DNA from: Carnobacterium_A sp049673005
GTDB taxonomy: Bacteria; Bacillota; Bacilli; Lactobacillales; Carnobacteriaceae
Assembly: GCF_049673005.1 (NCBI RefSeq)
Contig: NZ_JBATXB010000035.1
Span: forward strand, 1-52,313
DNA length: 52,313 nt
Direction: 5' to 3'
In this document: positions 41,671 through 50,882 of the stretch, in pieces
How positions within the stretch are numbered: the first letter of the stretch is position 1
Layout: every line of letters starts with the position of its first letter
Notes under the pieces: generated by a model
What the model was told of the DNA's origin: nothing
What the model saw: the letters and a program-made list of their open reading frames with translations, nothing else
The model's database searches: none
Position numbers and translations under genes: made by a program

Positions 41671-43650
41671 ATGTCAAATGTTTTTATATGGATAATGTGT
41701 GTATCCATATTAGTAATAGGAGTAGGGTTATGGGCGCTAGCCTTAAAAATACCTGCTTATAGAAAAGGAATTATGATTGTTTATGCTTCCTTTCAGTTGT
41801 TTTATCTTTTATGGAGGGTAACAAGTACAATCCCCATTACAAGTATTGATGGAACATTTTTTGGGTTACTGTTAGTATTCACTGAAATATTTTCTTTTTT
41901 ACAAACGGCTGTTTTCATTCTTTTATTTTCAAAAGAAAAAAAGATTAGTCAAGAAGTAGTATTTTCGTACGATTTTGTTCCAAAGGTAGATATATTCATT
42001 GCTACATATAACGAGGAAGTAGAATTACTTGAGAAAACAGTAGTTGCTGCTAAATTAGCTAAGTATCCAGAAGATAAAAAAGTAATATATCTATGTGATG
42101 ATGGAAACAGAGTAGAAATAAAAGAACTTGCCAAAAAGTGGTCTATTCAATATCTATCTAGACCAAACCATAAAGGAGCTAAGGCAGGAAATTTAAATTA
42201 TGGTTTAATGCATTCAAAGGGAGAGCTGATTGTTACGATGGATGCAGATATGATGATGAAACCAAACTTTCTTAAAGAAATTATTCCATTCTTTCAAGAT
42301 GAAAAAATGGGATTCGTTCAAACACCTCAAGCTTTTCATAATCCTGATGTTTTCCAGCATAATCTATATGTAGAAAGTAATGTAAGAAATGATCAAGATT
42401 TTTTTATGCGCTTCTTACAACCAGCTAAAAATAAATTTAATGCGGTTATTTATGTAGGAAGTAATGCAGTATTTAGAAGAACTGCACTTGAATCTGTCAA
42501 TGGCTTTGTGACAGATGTTATAACTGAAGATATGGCAACTGGTCTATTGATTCAAAATAAAGGCTGGAAGTCAGAATTTTTGAATAAAGTATTAGCTACT
42601 GGACTTTCACCTGAAACATTTCAGGAACTTATAAAACAACGTGTACGTTGGGCTAAAGGAAATATACAGGTATTTAAGAAATATTCACCTAGAAAATTGA
42701 ACCATCTTAATAGTATTCAAAAATTATTGTACATGGATGGTGTGCATTACTGGTTCTTTGGTATTTATCACTTCTTATATTTGATGTTTCCTATCGTATC
42801 CGTTTTATTCGGTGTTCAAGTAGTTGAAACCCCGTCATCAATCTTCTTACCAATATGGCTGGTTTCTTATATTTTATCAAACCTAGTTTTTTCTTCTGTT
42901 GCAGGAAAAGAATTTAGACCGATGTGGGCTAGTGTAGCTGAATTAGCTATTTTTCCACATATTGCATTGGCAGTTTTTTTAGAATTAATTGGACAAAAAA
43001 CAAAAACATTTGCTGTTACAACAAAAGGGCAAACTATTGATAAAACAACTTTTCATTGGAGAATGATGATTGTTCAACTTGGTTTTTTAATTTTATCACT
43101 TCTTAGTTTAGGAATAATCGGAATAAAAATGATAGTAAATCCAGTTCAAGTCTTAATTTATTGGGCTCTTCCGTTGTTCTGGCTTAGCTATAATATCCTT
43201 TGTTTAATAGGAGCCTTGCACATATCAGTCGATCGAAAAAGATATAAGAATCAATTAGTTCCTTGTAATTCCAAAGCAGTATTGAAAAACAAACAAAATG
43301 AAGTTCCAATTACTATTATAAAGATACATGCGGAAAAAGCTGTTATTAAAGTAAACAATGATTTTGGATTCTCGATAAAAGTAGGGGAAGAATATATTAT
43401 GGAAGTTGAAAAAGGACTTCTAATTCCTGTCTGCATTCTAAAATCGTCACATCCTTCTCAAACAAAACGATATTCTGTTAAAGTAAAAGAATTAGATAAA
43501 CAAACCTATTTGTCTTTTTTTGAGTACTTAGATCAATTAAATACAAAAAGATTCAAAAAAAGAGAAACAGATTATAAACGTCCTGTATATCACTTAACTA
43601 TAGGCTATTACATGGCAAAGTTAAAAATAAAAAAAGCCCTAAATGTTTAA
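41671..43650 (+). CDS. Cellulose-synthase-like glycosyltransferase (GT2) with degenerate C-terminal PilZ-like domain
   Basis: A 659-residue membrane glycosyltransferase of the BcsA type that polymerises a beta-linked glycan and exports it. Three N-terminal helices precede the GT2 domain with TYNEE (112-116), DDG (143-145), DAD (191-193), TED (285-287) and QRVRW (323-327, the Q-x-x-RW motif), then at least four helices. The C-terminal domain (about 540-659) lies where PilZ sits in BcsA, but lacks the RxxxR and DxSxxG c-di-GMP motifs. No bcsB, glycosyl hydrolase or modifying gene is adjacent. GGAAGG precedes the ATG. Confidence 0.87.
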   Translation: MSNVFIWIMCVSILVIGVGLWALALKIPAYRKGIMIVYASFQLFYLLWRVTSTIPITSIDGTFFGLLLVFTEIFSFLQTAVFILLFSKEKKISQEVVFSYDFVPKVDIFIATYNEEVELLEKTVVAAKLAKYPEDKKVIYLCDDGNRVEIKELAKKWSIQYLSRPNHKGAKAGNLNYGLMHSKGELIVTMDADMMMKPNFLKEIIPFFQDEKMGFVQTPQAFHNPDVFQHNLYVESNVRNDQDFFMRFLQPAKNKFNAVIYVGSNAVFRRTALESVNGFVTDVITEDMATGLLIQNKGWKSEFLNKVLATGLSPETFQELIKQRVRWAKGNIQVFKKYSPRKLNHLNSIQKLLYMDGVHYWFFGIYHFLYLMFPIVSVLFGVQVVETPSSIFLPIWLVSYILSNLVFSSVAGKEFRPMWASVAELAIFPHIALAVFLELIGQKTKTFAVTTKGQTIDKTTFHWRMMIVQLGFLILSLLSLGIIGIKMIVNPVQVLIYWALPLFWLSYNILCLIGALHISVDRKRYKNQLVPCNSKAVLKNKQNEVPITIIKIHAEKAVIKVNNDFGFSIKVGEEYIMEVEKGLLIPVCILKSSHPSQTKRYSVKVKELDKQTYLSFFEYLDQLNTKRFKKRETDYKRPVYHLTIGYYMAKLKIKKALNV

Positions 43651-43663
43651 CAATTTAATGAGT

Positions 43664-43706
43664 AGAAAAAACGACGCCTTTTTATATGAAAGACGTCGTT
43701 TTTTTA
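43664..43706. terminator. Bidirectional terminator
   Basis: AAAAAACGACG pairs with CGTCGTTTTTT, with an inner CTTT/AAAG, A-run and T-run flanks, between convergent genes. Confidence 0.88.
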
Positions 43707-43733
43707 ATTTACTGATACATAAAATTAAATTGT

Positions 43734-44240
43734 TTAATCAGGCAAGATCTCAAATGCTAATTTTTGTATTATTGCTTCGTGTTGTGGATAATCCTTAAGC
43801 AATTCTGCTTGTGTAAATAACTCGAAATCTTCGTAGTCAAAACCAGGAGAGACCATACAACTAACTAATGAATAACCCCGAATCCCTTCAATACTTGACC
43901 CGAAAATAACACCTTTAGGAACCGTGTATTGCAGTTTTTCATTGTTTTCAAGTTTAGCGCCTAAATTGACTTGATCATAACGTCCATCAGGATAAATCAT
44001 ATGGATAGTTAATGCATTACCAGCATGGAAATACCAAACCTCATCGGATTTTAAACGATGAAAATGAGAAGGACTATCTTGATTCAATAAAAAATAAATA
44101 CTTGTATATAAAGGTCGTTCATCTCCTTCTTTAGTAGTATACGACTCAGCTGGCTGAGAGATAGACTTAAAAAAACCTCCTTCAGGGTGAGGAGATAGTT
44201 CTAAATTTTTTATCCAGTAGTGCTCCGTTTTTTGATTCAT
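43734..44240 (-). CDS. Cupin-domain protein (DUF985)
   Basis: A 168-residue cupin of DUF985. The family motifs HPEGGFFKSI (18-27), SHFHRLKSDEVWYFH (about 63-77, the metal-binding cupin box) and GYSLVSCMVSPGFDYEDFEL (about 130-149) are all present. Function is not established; cupins often bind a metal and small molecules. The frame is open to 44366, but AAGGAG is nine bases before the ATG at 44240 and the conserved region starts there. Single gene. Confidence 0.88.
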   Translation of the reverse strand: MNQKTEHYWIKNLELSPHPEGGFFKSISQPAESYTTKEGDERPLYTSIYFLLNQDSPSHFHRLKSDEVWYFHAGNALTIHMIYPDGRYDQVNLGAKLENNEKLQYTVPKGVIFGSSIEGIRGYSLVSCMVSPGFDYEDFELFTQAELLKDYPQHEAIIQKLAFEILPD

Positions 44241-44382
44241 ATTAATGAACTCCTTTATTCTCTTTTCTATCAGTATACAAGAAGATGCACGAAGACGATA
44301 ATTTTTTTGAAAAAAGAGGGAATTATTCATTCTAATTAGTTTGGAATTATTGTTATAGACTAGCAAGGAATAGGGATTTTTC

Positions 44383-44411
44383 TTGAAAAATCAGCTTTTT
44401 TAAGCTATTAT
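44383..44411 (+). promoter_or_regulatory. glmU promoter
   Basis: TTGAAA (44383-44388), a 17-bp spacer and TATTAT (44406-44411), about 97 bp before the GTG start. Confidence 0.55.
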
Positions 44412-44507
44412 TGAGTAGCTAGAGTTAAGAGAATAATTAAATAAAGTCATAAAAATAGAGATGAAAAAATAAGCAACGCCTAGAATAGCGAATGGAGGGT
44501 ACAGAAA

Positions 44508-45875
44508 GTGACACAAAGATATGCAGTAGTGTTAGCGGCAGGTCAAGGATCACGTATGAAATCTAAGTTATATAAAGTGTTGCATCCCGTTGCTGGCAAA
44601 CCGATGGTTGGACATGTAATTGAACAAGTAGAGGCAACAGGTGCAAGTAAAATTGTTACAATCGTGGGATTTGGTGCAGAGAAAGTTAAGGATTACTTAG
44701 GGGATAGAACAAACTACGCGGTGCAAGAAGAACAGTTAGGTACGGGGCACGCAGTAATACAAGCGGAAACTCATTTGAAGAATAAAGACGGGATTACTTT
44801 AGTTATCTGTGGAGACACACCTTTATTATCAGCAGAAACGTTAAACAACTTATTCGACTATCATCAAAAAAAGGGTGCAAAAGCAACAATCTTAACGGCA
44901 CATGCTCAAGATCCAACAGGATATGGTCGAGTTATTCGTAATGAAGAAAACTACGTAGAAAAAATTGTTGAGCAAAAAGACGCTAATGATACAGAAAAAT
45001 TAGTTCAAGAAGTTAATACAGGAACGTATTGCTTTGATAACAAACTATTATTTGAGACGCTTTCACAAGTAGGCAATGAAAATTCTCAAGGAGAGTACTA
45101 TCTACCAGATGTTATCGAAATACTTAAAAATCAAAACGAAATCGTAGATGCCTATATCATGACTAGTGAAAATGAAGGAATGGGAGTTAATGATCGGGTT
45201 GCCCTTGCTGAGGCTTCTAGATTAATGCGTAGACGTATTAATACAATGCATATGCAAAATGGTGTAACATTGATTGATCCTATGACAACCTATATTGATA
45301 GCGACGTTACGATTGGATCAGATACCATTATAGAGCCAAATGTTACGTTAAAAGGAAAGACTATAATAGGCGAAGATTGCTTTGTTGGAGCTCATTCTGA
45401 AATAGTAAATGGAACAATTGGTGACGGCGTACGTGTTACGAATTCAAGTATTAAGGATTCTGTAATGGAAAAAGATAGCAATATCGGACCTTATAGCCAT
45501 CTTCGTCCCAATAGTCATATTGGAGAATCAGTTCATATCGGTAATTTTGTTGAAATAAAAAATGCAACTATCGGAAAGACATCTAAAGTTGGACATTTAA
45601 CGTATGTTGGTGATGCTGACTTGGGTGAAAATATTAATATTGGTTGTGGCACAATTTTTGTGAACTATGACGGTAAAAATAAATTCAGAACAACTGTGGG
45701 AAATAATGTTTTTATTGGCTGTAATGCTAACTTAATTGCACCATTAACCATTGAAGAAAATGTTTACATTGCTGCAGGGTCTACAATTACAAAGGACGTT
45801 CCAACTCAAGCTATGGCAATTGCTCGGGCACGCCAAGAAAATAAATTAGAGTACTATAATAAATTACCACATTAA
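44508..45875 (+). CDS. glmU: Bifunctional UDP-N-acetylglucosamine pyrophosphorylase / glucosamine-1-phosphate acetyltransferase
   Basis: Makes UDP-GlcNAc, the precursor of peptidoglycan and teichoic acids. The 455-residue protein has the N-terminal uridyltransferase with VLAAGQGSRMKSK (7-19) and QLGTGHAV, then a C-terminal left-handed beta-helix of hexapeptide repeats from about 250, with the acetyltransferase site near NFVEIKNATIG. The start is GTG at 44508, with GGAGGG eight bases before. prs follows after about 120 nt without a terminator, as in most Firmicutes. Confidence 0.97.
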   Translation: MTQRYAVVLAAGQGSRMKSKLYKVLHPVAGKPMVGHVIEQVEATGASKIVTIVGFGAEKVKDYLGDRTNYAVQEEQLGTGHAVIQAETHLKNKDGITLVICGDTPLLSAETLNNLFDYHQKKGAKATILTAHAQDPTGYGRVIRNEENYVEKIVEQKDANDTEKLVQEVNTGTYCFDNKLLFETLSQVGNENSQGEYYLPDVIEILKNQNEIVDAYIMTSENEGMGVNDRVALAEASRLMRRRINTMHMQNGVTLIDPMTTYIDSDVTIGSDTIIEPNVTLKGKTIIGEDCFVGAHSEIVNGTIGDGVRVTNSSIKDSVMEKDSNIGPYSHLRPNSHIGESVHIGNFVEIKNATIGKTSKVGHLTYVGDADLGENINIGCGTIFVNYDGKNKFRTTVGNNVFIGCNANLIAPLTIEENVYIAAGSTITKDVPTQAMAIARARQENKLEYYNKLPH

Positions 45876-45996
45876 AATAACCTGTGAAATTCAAGTAAAG
45901 ATAAGAATTGTCTTGATTTCTTTGATGAAAATGCATAGTATAGAATTGAATTGTAAACAAAGGATATTCTTGAAAATAAAGAAAGTGGAGGTCACT

Positions 45997-46980
45997 ATGT
46001 CAGAACATTATTTTGATCCAAAGTTAAAGATTTTTGCGTTAAACTCCAATAAACCATTAGCGGAGAAAATCGCTAGTGAAGTAGGGGTAGAATTAGGAAA
46101 ACTCTCAGTGGATCAGTTCAGCGATGGAGAAATTCGAATCAATATTGAAGAAAGTATTCGTGGAGATCATGTTTATATTATTCAATCGACTTCTAATCCA
46201 GTAAATGATAATATCATGGAAATGTTGATTATGATTGATGCATTAAAGCGAGCTAGTGCAAAAACAGTAAATCTAGTTATTCCTTATTACGGATATGCTA
46301 GACAAGACCGTAAAGCACGTTCTAGAGAGCCGATAACTGCCAAATTAGTCGCAAATATGATTACAGCTGCAGGAGCAGACCGTATTCTGACATTAGATTT
46401 ACATGCTTCACAAATCCAAGGGTTCTTTGACATGCCAGTGGACCATTTGCTAGGAGCATCTCTTTTAGCGAATTACTTCTTAGACTGTGGTCTTGAAGGA
46501 GAAGGAGTAGTTGTTGTTTCTCCTGATCATGGTGGAGTTACTCGTGCTCGCAAATTAGCTGAGTTTTTAAAAGCTCCAATTGCTATAATTGACAAGCGTC
46601 GTCCAAAAGCTAATGTGGCTGAAGTAATGAATATCATTGGGTCAGTTGAAGGTAAAAAGTGTATCTTAATTGACGACATGATTGATACAGCTGGAACAAT
46701 TACCTTAGCTGCTAAAGCTTTAGAAGAAGCAGGAGCTACGGAAGTTTATGCTTGTTGCACACACCCAGTTTTATCAGGTCCTGCAATCGAACGAATCCAA
46801 AATTCTGCTATCAAGCAATTGATTGTGACAGATTCTATTTATCTTCCTGATGAGAAAAAAATCGATAAAATTATCGGAATAAGTGTTAGTGCTTTAATGG
46901 CAGATGCCATTAAACGGATCCATGAAAATAAATCTGTTAGCCCACTTTTCGAAAGAAAGTTTAAAGAAAGCCATAAGTAA
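45997..46980 (+). CDS. prs: Ribose-phosphate pyrophosphokinase (PRPP synthetase)
   Basis: Makes PRPP from ribose 5-phosphate and ATP for purine, pyrimidine, His and Trp synthesis. The 327-residue enzyme has LDLHASQIQGFF (about 131-142), VSPDHGGVTRARK (about 172-184), and the PRPP loop ILIDDMIDTAGTI (about 223-235). The open frame is longer upstream, but GGAGG lies before the ATG at 45997, which begins MSEHYF. The product feeds the PRPP-sensing PurR encoded nearby. Confidence 0.97.
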   Translation: MSEHYFDPKLKIFALNSNKPLAEKIASEVGVELGKLSVDQFSDGEIRINIEESIRGDHVYIIQSTSNPVNDNIMEMLIMIDALKRASAKTVNLVIPYYGYARQDRKARSREPITAKLVANMITAAGADRILTLDLHASQIQGFFDMPVDHLLGASLLANYFLDCGLEGEGVVVVSPDHGGVTRARKLAEFLKAPIAIIDKRRPKANVAEVMNIIGSVEGKKCILIDDMIDTAGTITLAAKALEEAGATEVYACCTHPVLSGPAIERIQNSAIKQLIVTDSIYLPDEKKIDKIIGISVSALMADAIKRIHENKSVSPLFERKFKESHK

Positions 46981-46986
46981 AAATAG

Positions 46987-47031
46987 CGAAAAAAGCAACA
47001 AGAGCTGTATAGCTTTTGTTGCTTTTTTTGA
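46987..47031 (+). terminator. Terminator after prs
   Basis: AAAAAAGCAACAA pairs with TTGTTGCTTTTTTT, with inner GCT/AGC pairs; the T-run ends at 47029. Confidence 0.88.
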
Positions 47032-47143
47032 CTAAAATAAGAATTAAAAAGAAACGTTACTCTTGTTGAGTAGTCTTTTGATTGCTACAATATGAGTAAC
47101 AGACACTCTATTAAGAAGTGTAGGATGGATGGAGCCAATTCTT

Positions 47144-47575
47144 ATGATTAAATTTAAAATGTATAAAAAATTAGTTAAGCCACTTGACGTAGTTATTATT
47201 ATCTTATTGCTTATGGGTTCGTTTATTCCATATTTTATATTTACTATGTCCAATCGTTCAGAAGATGAAAATAGTATAGTCATGGCCATTATTTCAATTG
47301 ATGGCAAAGAAGTAAAACAGATAGAGTTATCAGAAGAAACAGAAAAAGAACTATTTACTTTCTATCCATCAGGTGACCAATACAATATTATTGAAGTGGA
47401 TGGAACGAAAATAAGAAATAAAGAAGATAATAGTCCTGATCAAATAGCGGTGAAAACGGGTTGGATTAGTAAACCAGGAGAAACAAGTATTTGTTTGCCT
47501 CATAAACTAATTATTGAAATAAAGTCAATTAATTCAAATGAAGAAACGGAAGAAGATTTTATAATACCTCTGTAA
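47144..47575 (+). CDS. NusG domain II-containing membrane protein
   Basis: A 143-residue protein with one N-terminal membrane helix (about residues 13-33, VVIIILLLMGSFIPYFIF) and an extracytoplasmic beta-rich domain (about 45-143) with SIDGKEVKQIELSE and the strand pattern of the NusG-domain-II family. Function unknown; it is not a transcription factor. The open frame starts at 47129, but GGAG nine bases before the ATG at 47144 (MIKFKMYKK) fits better. Upstream, GTTACTC/GAGTAAC (47055-47100 region) can pair. It has its own terminator. Confidence 0.72.
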   Translation: MIKFKMYKKLVKPLDVVIIILLLMGSFIPYFIFTMSNRSEDENSIVMAIISIDGKEVKQIELSEETEKELFTFYPSGDQYNIIEVDGTKIRNKEDNSPDQIAVKTGWISKPGETSICLPHKLIIEIKSINSNEETEEDFIIPL

Positions 47576-47613
47576 TAAGGCTGAAAGAAACAATTCAGCT
47601 TTATTTTTTTTGA
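47572..47613 (+). terminator. Terminator
   Basis: AATAAGGCTGAA pairs with TTCAGCTTTATT (one G-T pair) around AGAAACAA, followed by T residues. Confidence 0.85.
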
Positions 47614-47690
47614 ATAAATTTAAATTAAAAATGAATATATGCAAAATTAATGTATAATAAACGTATTTTTATTTAAAATTAAGTTTAATG

Positions 47691-47719
47691 TTGTATATTT
47701 ATGTTTAATCTTGTATGAT
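47691..47719 (+). promoter_or_regulatory. Promoter of the peptide-binding lipoprotein gene, with a direct repeat
   Basis: TTGTAT (47691-47696), a 17-bp spacer and TATGAT (47714-47719). A 13-bp imperfect direct repeat, TTTAATgTTGTAT / TTTAATcTTGTAT at 20-bp spacing (47684 and 47704), covers it, so a regulator may bind on one face. Confidence 0.5.
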
Positions 47720-47786
47720 AGGAAAAAGCTTAAACAGATTAAACTATCGTAATAAGATAAAACATTTAAAAAAGGAGAGATAAAAA

Positions 47787-49436
47787 ATGAAAAAATTCAT
47801 TTACTTCGCTGTTGGAATGATGGTTATAAGCGGGTGTGGTCAATCTACTACTCAGGCAACAAATGAAGAATCCTTATTAGGTTCAAAAGAAAAAAATAAA
47901 ACTGAACAAACGCTAAACTTAAGTGTCGCTTCAGAATTACCAACAATTGATCCGGCTTTGTCACAAGATACAATTAGCTTCACTGCATTGAATCAAGTTA
48001 TGGAGGGGCTTTATCGTTTAGATACAAATGAAAAGCCAGTTCCAGCGTTAGTTAAAGAAGAACCTAAAGTGAGTGAGGACGGTTTAAAGTATCTCTTCAC
48101 GTTAAAACCGGATTTGAAATGGTCAAACGGTGAGTCATTGATAGCTGCTGACTTTGAATATGGTTGGAAACGAATTGTAGATCCTAAAACAGCTGCTAAT
48201 TATTCATTTGTGATGACAGACATAAAAAATGCTGAAGCTATTTTAGCAGGCGAAGCAGATGTTGCTGATTTGGGTATAAAAGCAATAAATGAATCACAAT
48301 TAGAGATAACTTTAGAGAAGCCAGTAGAAAACTTTTTGAAACTATTAACAAAACCTACATTTTCTCCTCAAAAAGAATCATTCGTTACTGCTCAAGGTTC
48401 GAAATTTGGAACAAATAGTGAGGCGGCATTATATAATGGGCCTTTTATTTTGAAAGATTGGGACGGTACAGGATTATCTTGGACATATGAAAAAAACAAT
48501 CATTATTGGGATAAAGAAAATGTTGCTTTAACAACGGTTACTAATCAGGTGATTAAAGAGACTTCTACAGGATTAAATTTATATAATAACGGAGAAATTG
48601 ATTCAATTGCATTAACTGGAGAATTCGCGAAACAATATAACGAAAATACTGAGTTTATAGCACCATTAATGGCTAAATCGGTATACTTAGAGATAGATCA
48701 TAAAAACAACCCTGCATTAAAAAATGAGGATTTAAGGAAAGCTCTAGCACTAGCGATATCTCGCGAAGAGTTGACAGAAAGTATAATTGCTAACGGATCT
48801 GAACCACTAGGAGGATTGGTTACAAAAGGATTAGTAGAAAATCCTCAGACTGGAAAAGATTTTAGAGAAGAAGCCGGCAATTATTTAGAGTATGAGCCAG
48901 AAAAAGCTTCAGAGTTATGGGCGAAAGCACAAGAAGAATTGGAATTGGATAATCTAGAGCTAGAACTGGTAGCAGATGATGATGAAGTAACAAAAAAAGT
49001 AAGTCAGTATTTACAAAATACAATTGAAAAAAATTTACCTGGTATAGCAGTTACTATAAAAAGTGTTCCTTTTAAAAATCGGATTGAATTAGGTGACAAT
49101 GGAGATTTTGATTTATTACTATCCGGCTGGGGTGCAGATACAAATGATACAAATAATTTCTTAAGTTTATTTTTATCCGGTTCTGTTTTTAATGGTGGGA
49201 AATACTCGAATGAGGAATATGATAAACTGATTCAAGATTCTATGGGTGGAGAGAGTACTAATCCTGAAAAAAAATGGAAGAATAATTTAGGAGCTGAAAA
49301 AATTCTGATGGATGAGGCAGCAATTATTCCGTTGTATCAACAAGCTCAAGCCATGCTTTTAAGAAAAACAGTTCATAACTATCATTTGAGTCAAATTAAT
49401 AGTGTCAATTTAAAATATGTTTCTATTAAGAAATAA
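47787..49436 (+). CDS. Peptide ABC transporter substrate-binding lipoprotein (OppA family)
   Basis: A 549-residue extracellular lipoprotein that captures oligopeptides for an ABC importer. The signal peptide is MKKFIYFAVGMMVISGC with the lipobox VISGC at Cys17, followed by a Ser/Thr-rich tether. The SBP_bac_5 fold is seen in LPTIDPALSQDTISF (about 51-65), GLYRLDTNEKPVPALVKE and the ALALAISREEL segment. No opp permease or ATPase gene is adjacent, so it must use a system encoded elsewhere. A peptidase gene follows by 26 nt, making a peptide-utilisation unit. GGAGAG precedes the ATG. Confidence 0.93.
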   Translation: MKKFIYFAVGMMVISGCGQSTTQATNEESLLGSKEKNKTEQTLNLSVASELPTIDPALSQDTISFTALNQVMEGLYRLDTNEKPVPALVKEEPKVSEDGLKYLFTLKPDLKWSNGESLIAADFEYGWKRIVDPKTAANYSFVMTDIKNAEAILAGEADVADLGIKAINESQLEITLEKPVENFLKLLTKPTFSPQKESFVTAQGSKFGTNSEAALYNGPFILKDWDGTGLSWTYEKNNHYWDKENVALTTVTNQVIKETSTGLNLYNNGEIDSIALTGEFAKQYNENTEFIAPLMAKSVYLEIDHKNNPALKNEDLRKALALAISREELTESIIANGSEPLGGLVTKGLVENPQTGKDFREEAGNYLEYEPEKASELWAKAQEELELDNLELELVADDDEVTKKVSQYLQNTIEKNLPGIAVTIKSVPFKNRIELGDNGDFDLLLSGWGADTNDTNNFLSLFLSGSVFNGGKYSNEEYDKLIQDSMGGESTNPEKKWKNNLGAEKILMDEAAIIPLYQQAQAMLLRKTVHNYHLSQINSVNLKYVSIKK

Positions 49437-49462
49437 AAATTCAAAAGGAGCTTAACTAGCTT

Positions 49463-50800
49463 ATGAAAATATGGATAAATGAAACGCATCAGAAAGAGAG
49501 TATACAAGCTTTGAAAAAATTAATTGATATTCCCTCAATTAATTCAGGAGATGGAACAACATATCCACCATTTGGACAAGCTATAGATGATTGTTTAAAA
49601 GAAACGTTATTACTTTGTGAAGATTTAGGAATGTCTACTTATTTAGACCCAGAGGGGTACTATGGGTATGCTGACTATGGGCAAGGAGAAGAAATGGTAG
49701 CTGTCTTATGTCATTTAGACGTTGTTCCTGCAGGGGACTTGAGTTTGTGGGATACTCCTCCGTTCAGTGCAGTGATTAAAAATGGAAAAGTACTTGGACG
49801 TGGTTCGCAAGACGATAAAGGCCCTACAATTGCAGCTTTATATGGATTTAAAGCAGTAATCGATGAGGGGATTCTATTCACAAAACGTATCCGTTTTGTT
49901 TTTGGAACAGACGAAGAAACCTTATGGCGTTGTATGGAGCGTTACAACTTGAAAGAGGAGCAACCTACAATGGGATTTGTTCCAGATAGTTCTTTCCCTG
50001 TAACTTATGCTGAAAAAGGATTGCTTCAAGCTAAACTGATTGGACCAGGAAGTTCTGAATTTAATTTGACTTGTGGAGAGGCTTTTAATATAGTTCCTGG
50101 ACGTGCAAGTTATCAAGGTAAGGACGCTAAATTAGTAAGTCAAGAATTAAGTAAAAAGGCTATTGAACAGGAATTCGATGGACAAACTGTTACAGTAAAT
50201 GGTAAAGCTGTCCATGCTAGTATAGCTGGCGAAGGTGTTAATGCAATTAATCAATTAGCAACAGGTTTAATTCATGTACACTCCCATCCGATACTGAAAT
50301 TTTTAGTAGAAAAAGTAGGAAATGAATCGAATGGTTCCAGTATTTTTGGTGAAATCAAAGACGAAATGACCGGTGGATTAACGTTTAATGTTGCATCCCT
50401 TTATGTTGGTGAAGATAAGTCGGAAATAGACTTAGATTTACGTATCCCTGTTAGTTTTTCAATAGAAAATTTAGTACAAACACTGAAAGAAAAAATAACC
50501 GCTTATGATTTAGAATATAAAGAGTTTGATCGCGTAGCTGGATTATATGTTCCTGAGGAAAGTGAACTAGTAAAAACATTAATGGCTATTTATCAAAATA
50601 AAACAGGGGATACAACAAAAGCGCTTACGTCGGGAGGAGCGACTTATGCAAGAACGATGAAAAATATGGTTGCTTTTGGTTCTCATTTCCCCACATCAGC
50701 TGGATTAGCTCATCAGAGTAATGAAGGGATATCGTTGGATGAACTGTTCCGAGCAATGGATATCTATGCAGAAACAATCTATCAACTATGTTGTAAATAA
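49463..50800 (+). CDS. M20-family dipeptidase (PepV-like)
   Basis: A 445-residue metallopeptidase that splits dipeptides in the cytoplasm. Zinc ligands: HLDVVPAGDLSLWDTPPF (about 84-101), GRGSQDDKGP (about 112-121), FGTDEET (about 147-153, catalytic glutamates) and a C-terminal His in SAGLAHQSNEG. The insertion of an extra domain around 180-300 is that of PepV. No signal peptide. AAGGAG lies upstream and the lipoprotein gene ends 26 nt before it, so uptake and hydrolysis are co-transcribed. It could also be named pepDA; precise specificity is not shown. Confidence 0.9.
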   Translation: MKIWINETHQKESIQALKKLIDIPSINSGDGTTYPPFGQAIDDCLKETLLLCEDLGMSTYLDPEGYYGYADYGQGEEMVAVLCHLDVVPAGDLSLWDTPPFSAVIKNGKVLGRGSQDDKGPTIAALYGFKAVIDEGILFTKRIRFVFGTDEETLWRCMERYNLKEEQPTMGFVPDSSFPVTYAEKGLLQAKLIGPGSSEFNLTCGEAFNIVPGRASYQGKDAKLVSQELSKKAIEQEFDGQTVTVNGKAVHASIAGEGVNAINQLATGLIHVHSHPILKFLVEKVGNESNGSSIFGEIKDEMTGGLTFNVASLYVGEDKSEIDLDLRIPVSFSIENLVQTLKEKITAYDLEYKEFDRVAGLYVPEESELVKTLMAIYQNKTGDTTKALTSGGATYARTMKNMVAFGSHFPTSAGLAHQSNEGISLDELFRAMDIYAETIYQLCCK

Positions 50801-50802
50801 TT

Positions 50803-50856
50803 CAACTAAAAAACATCTCACCACTTATCAATAAGTAGTGAGATGTTTTTTTAGTT
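50803..50856. terminator. Bidirectional terminator (peptidase / ldh)
   Basis: AACTAAAAAACATCTCAC and its complement pair over 18 bp, with CACTTAT/ATAAGTA continuing to the loop and T-runs on both sides. Confidence 0.9.
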
Positions 50857-50882
50857 TAAGAAAGCAGTTAGTCTATATTTAT

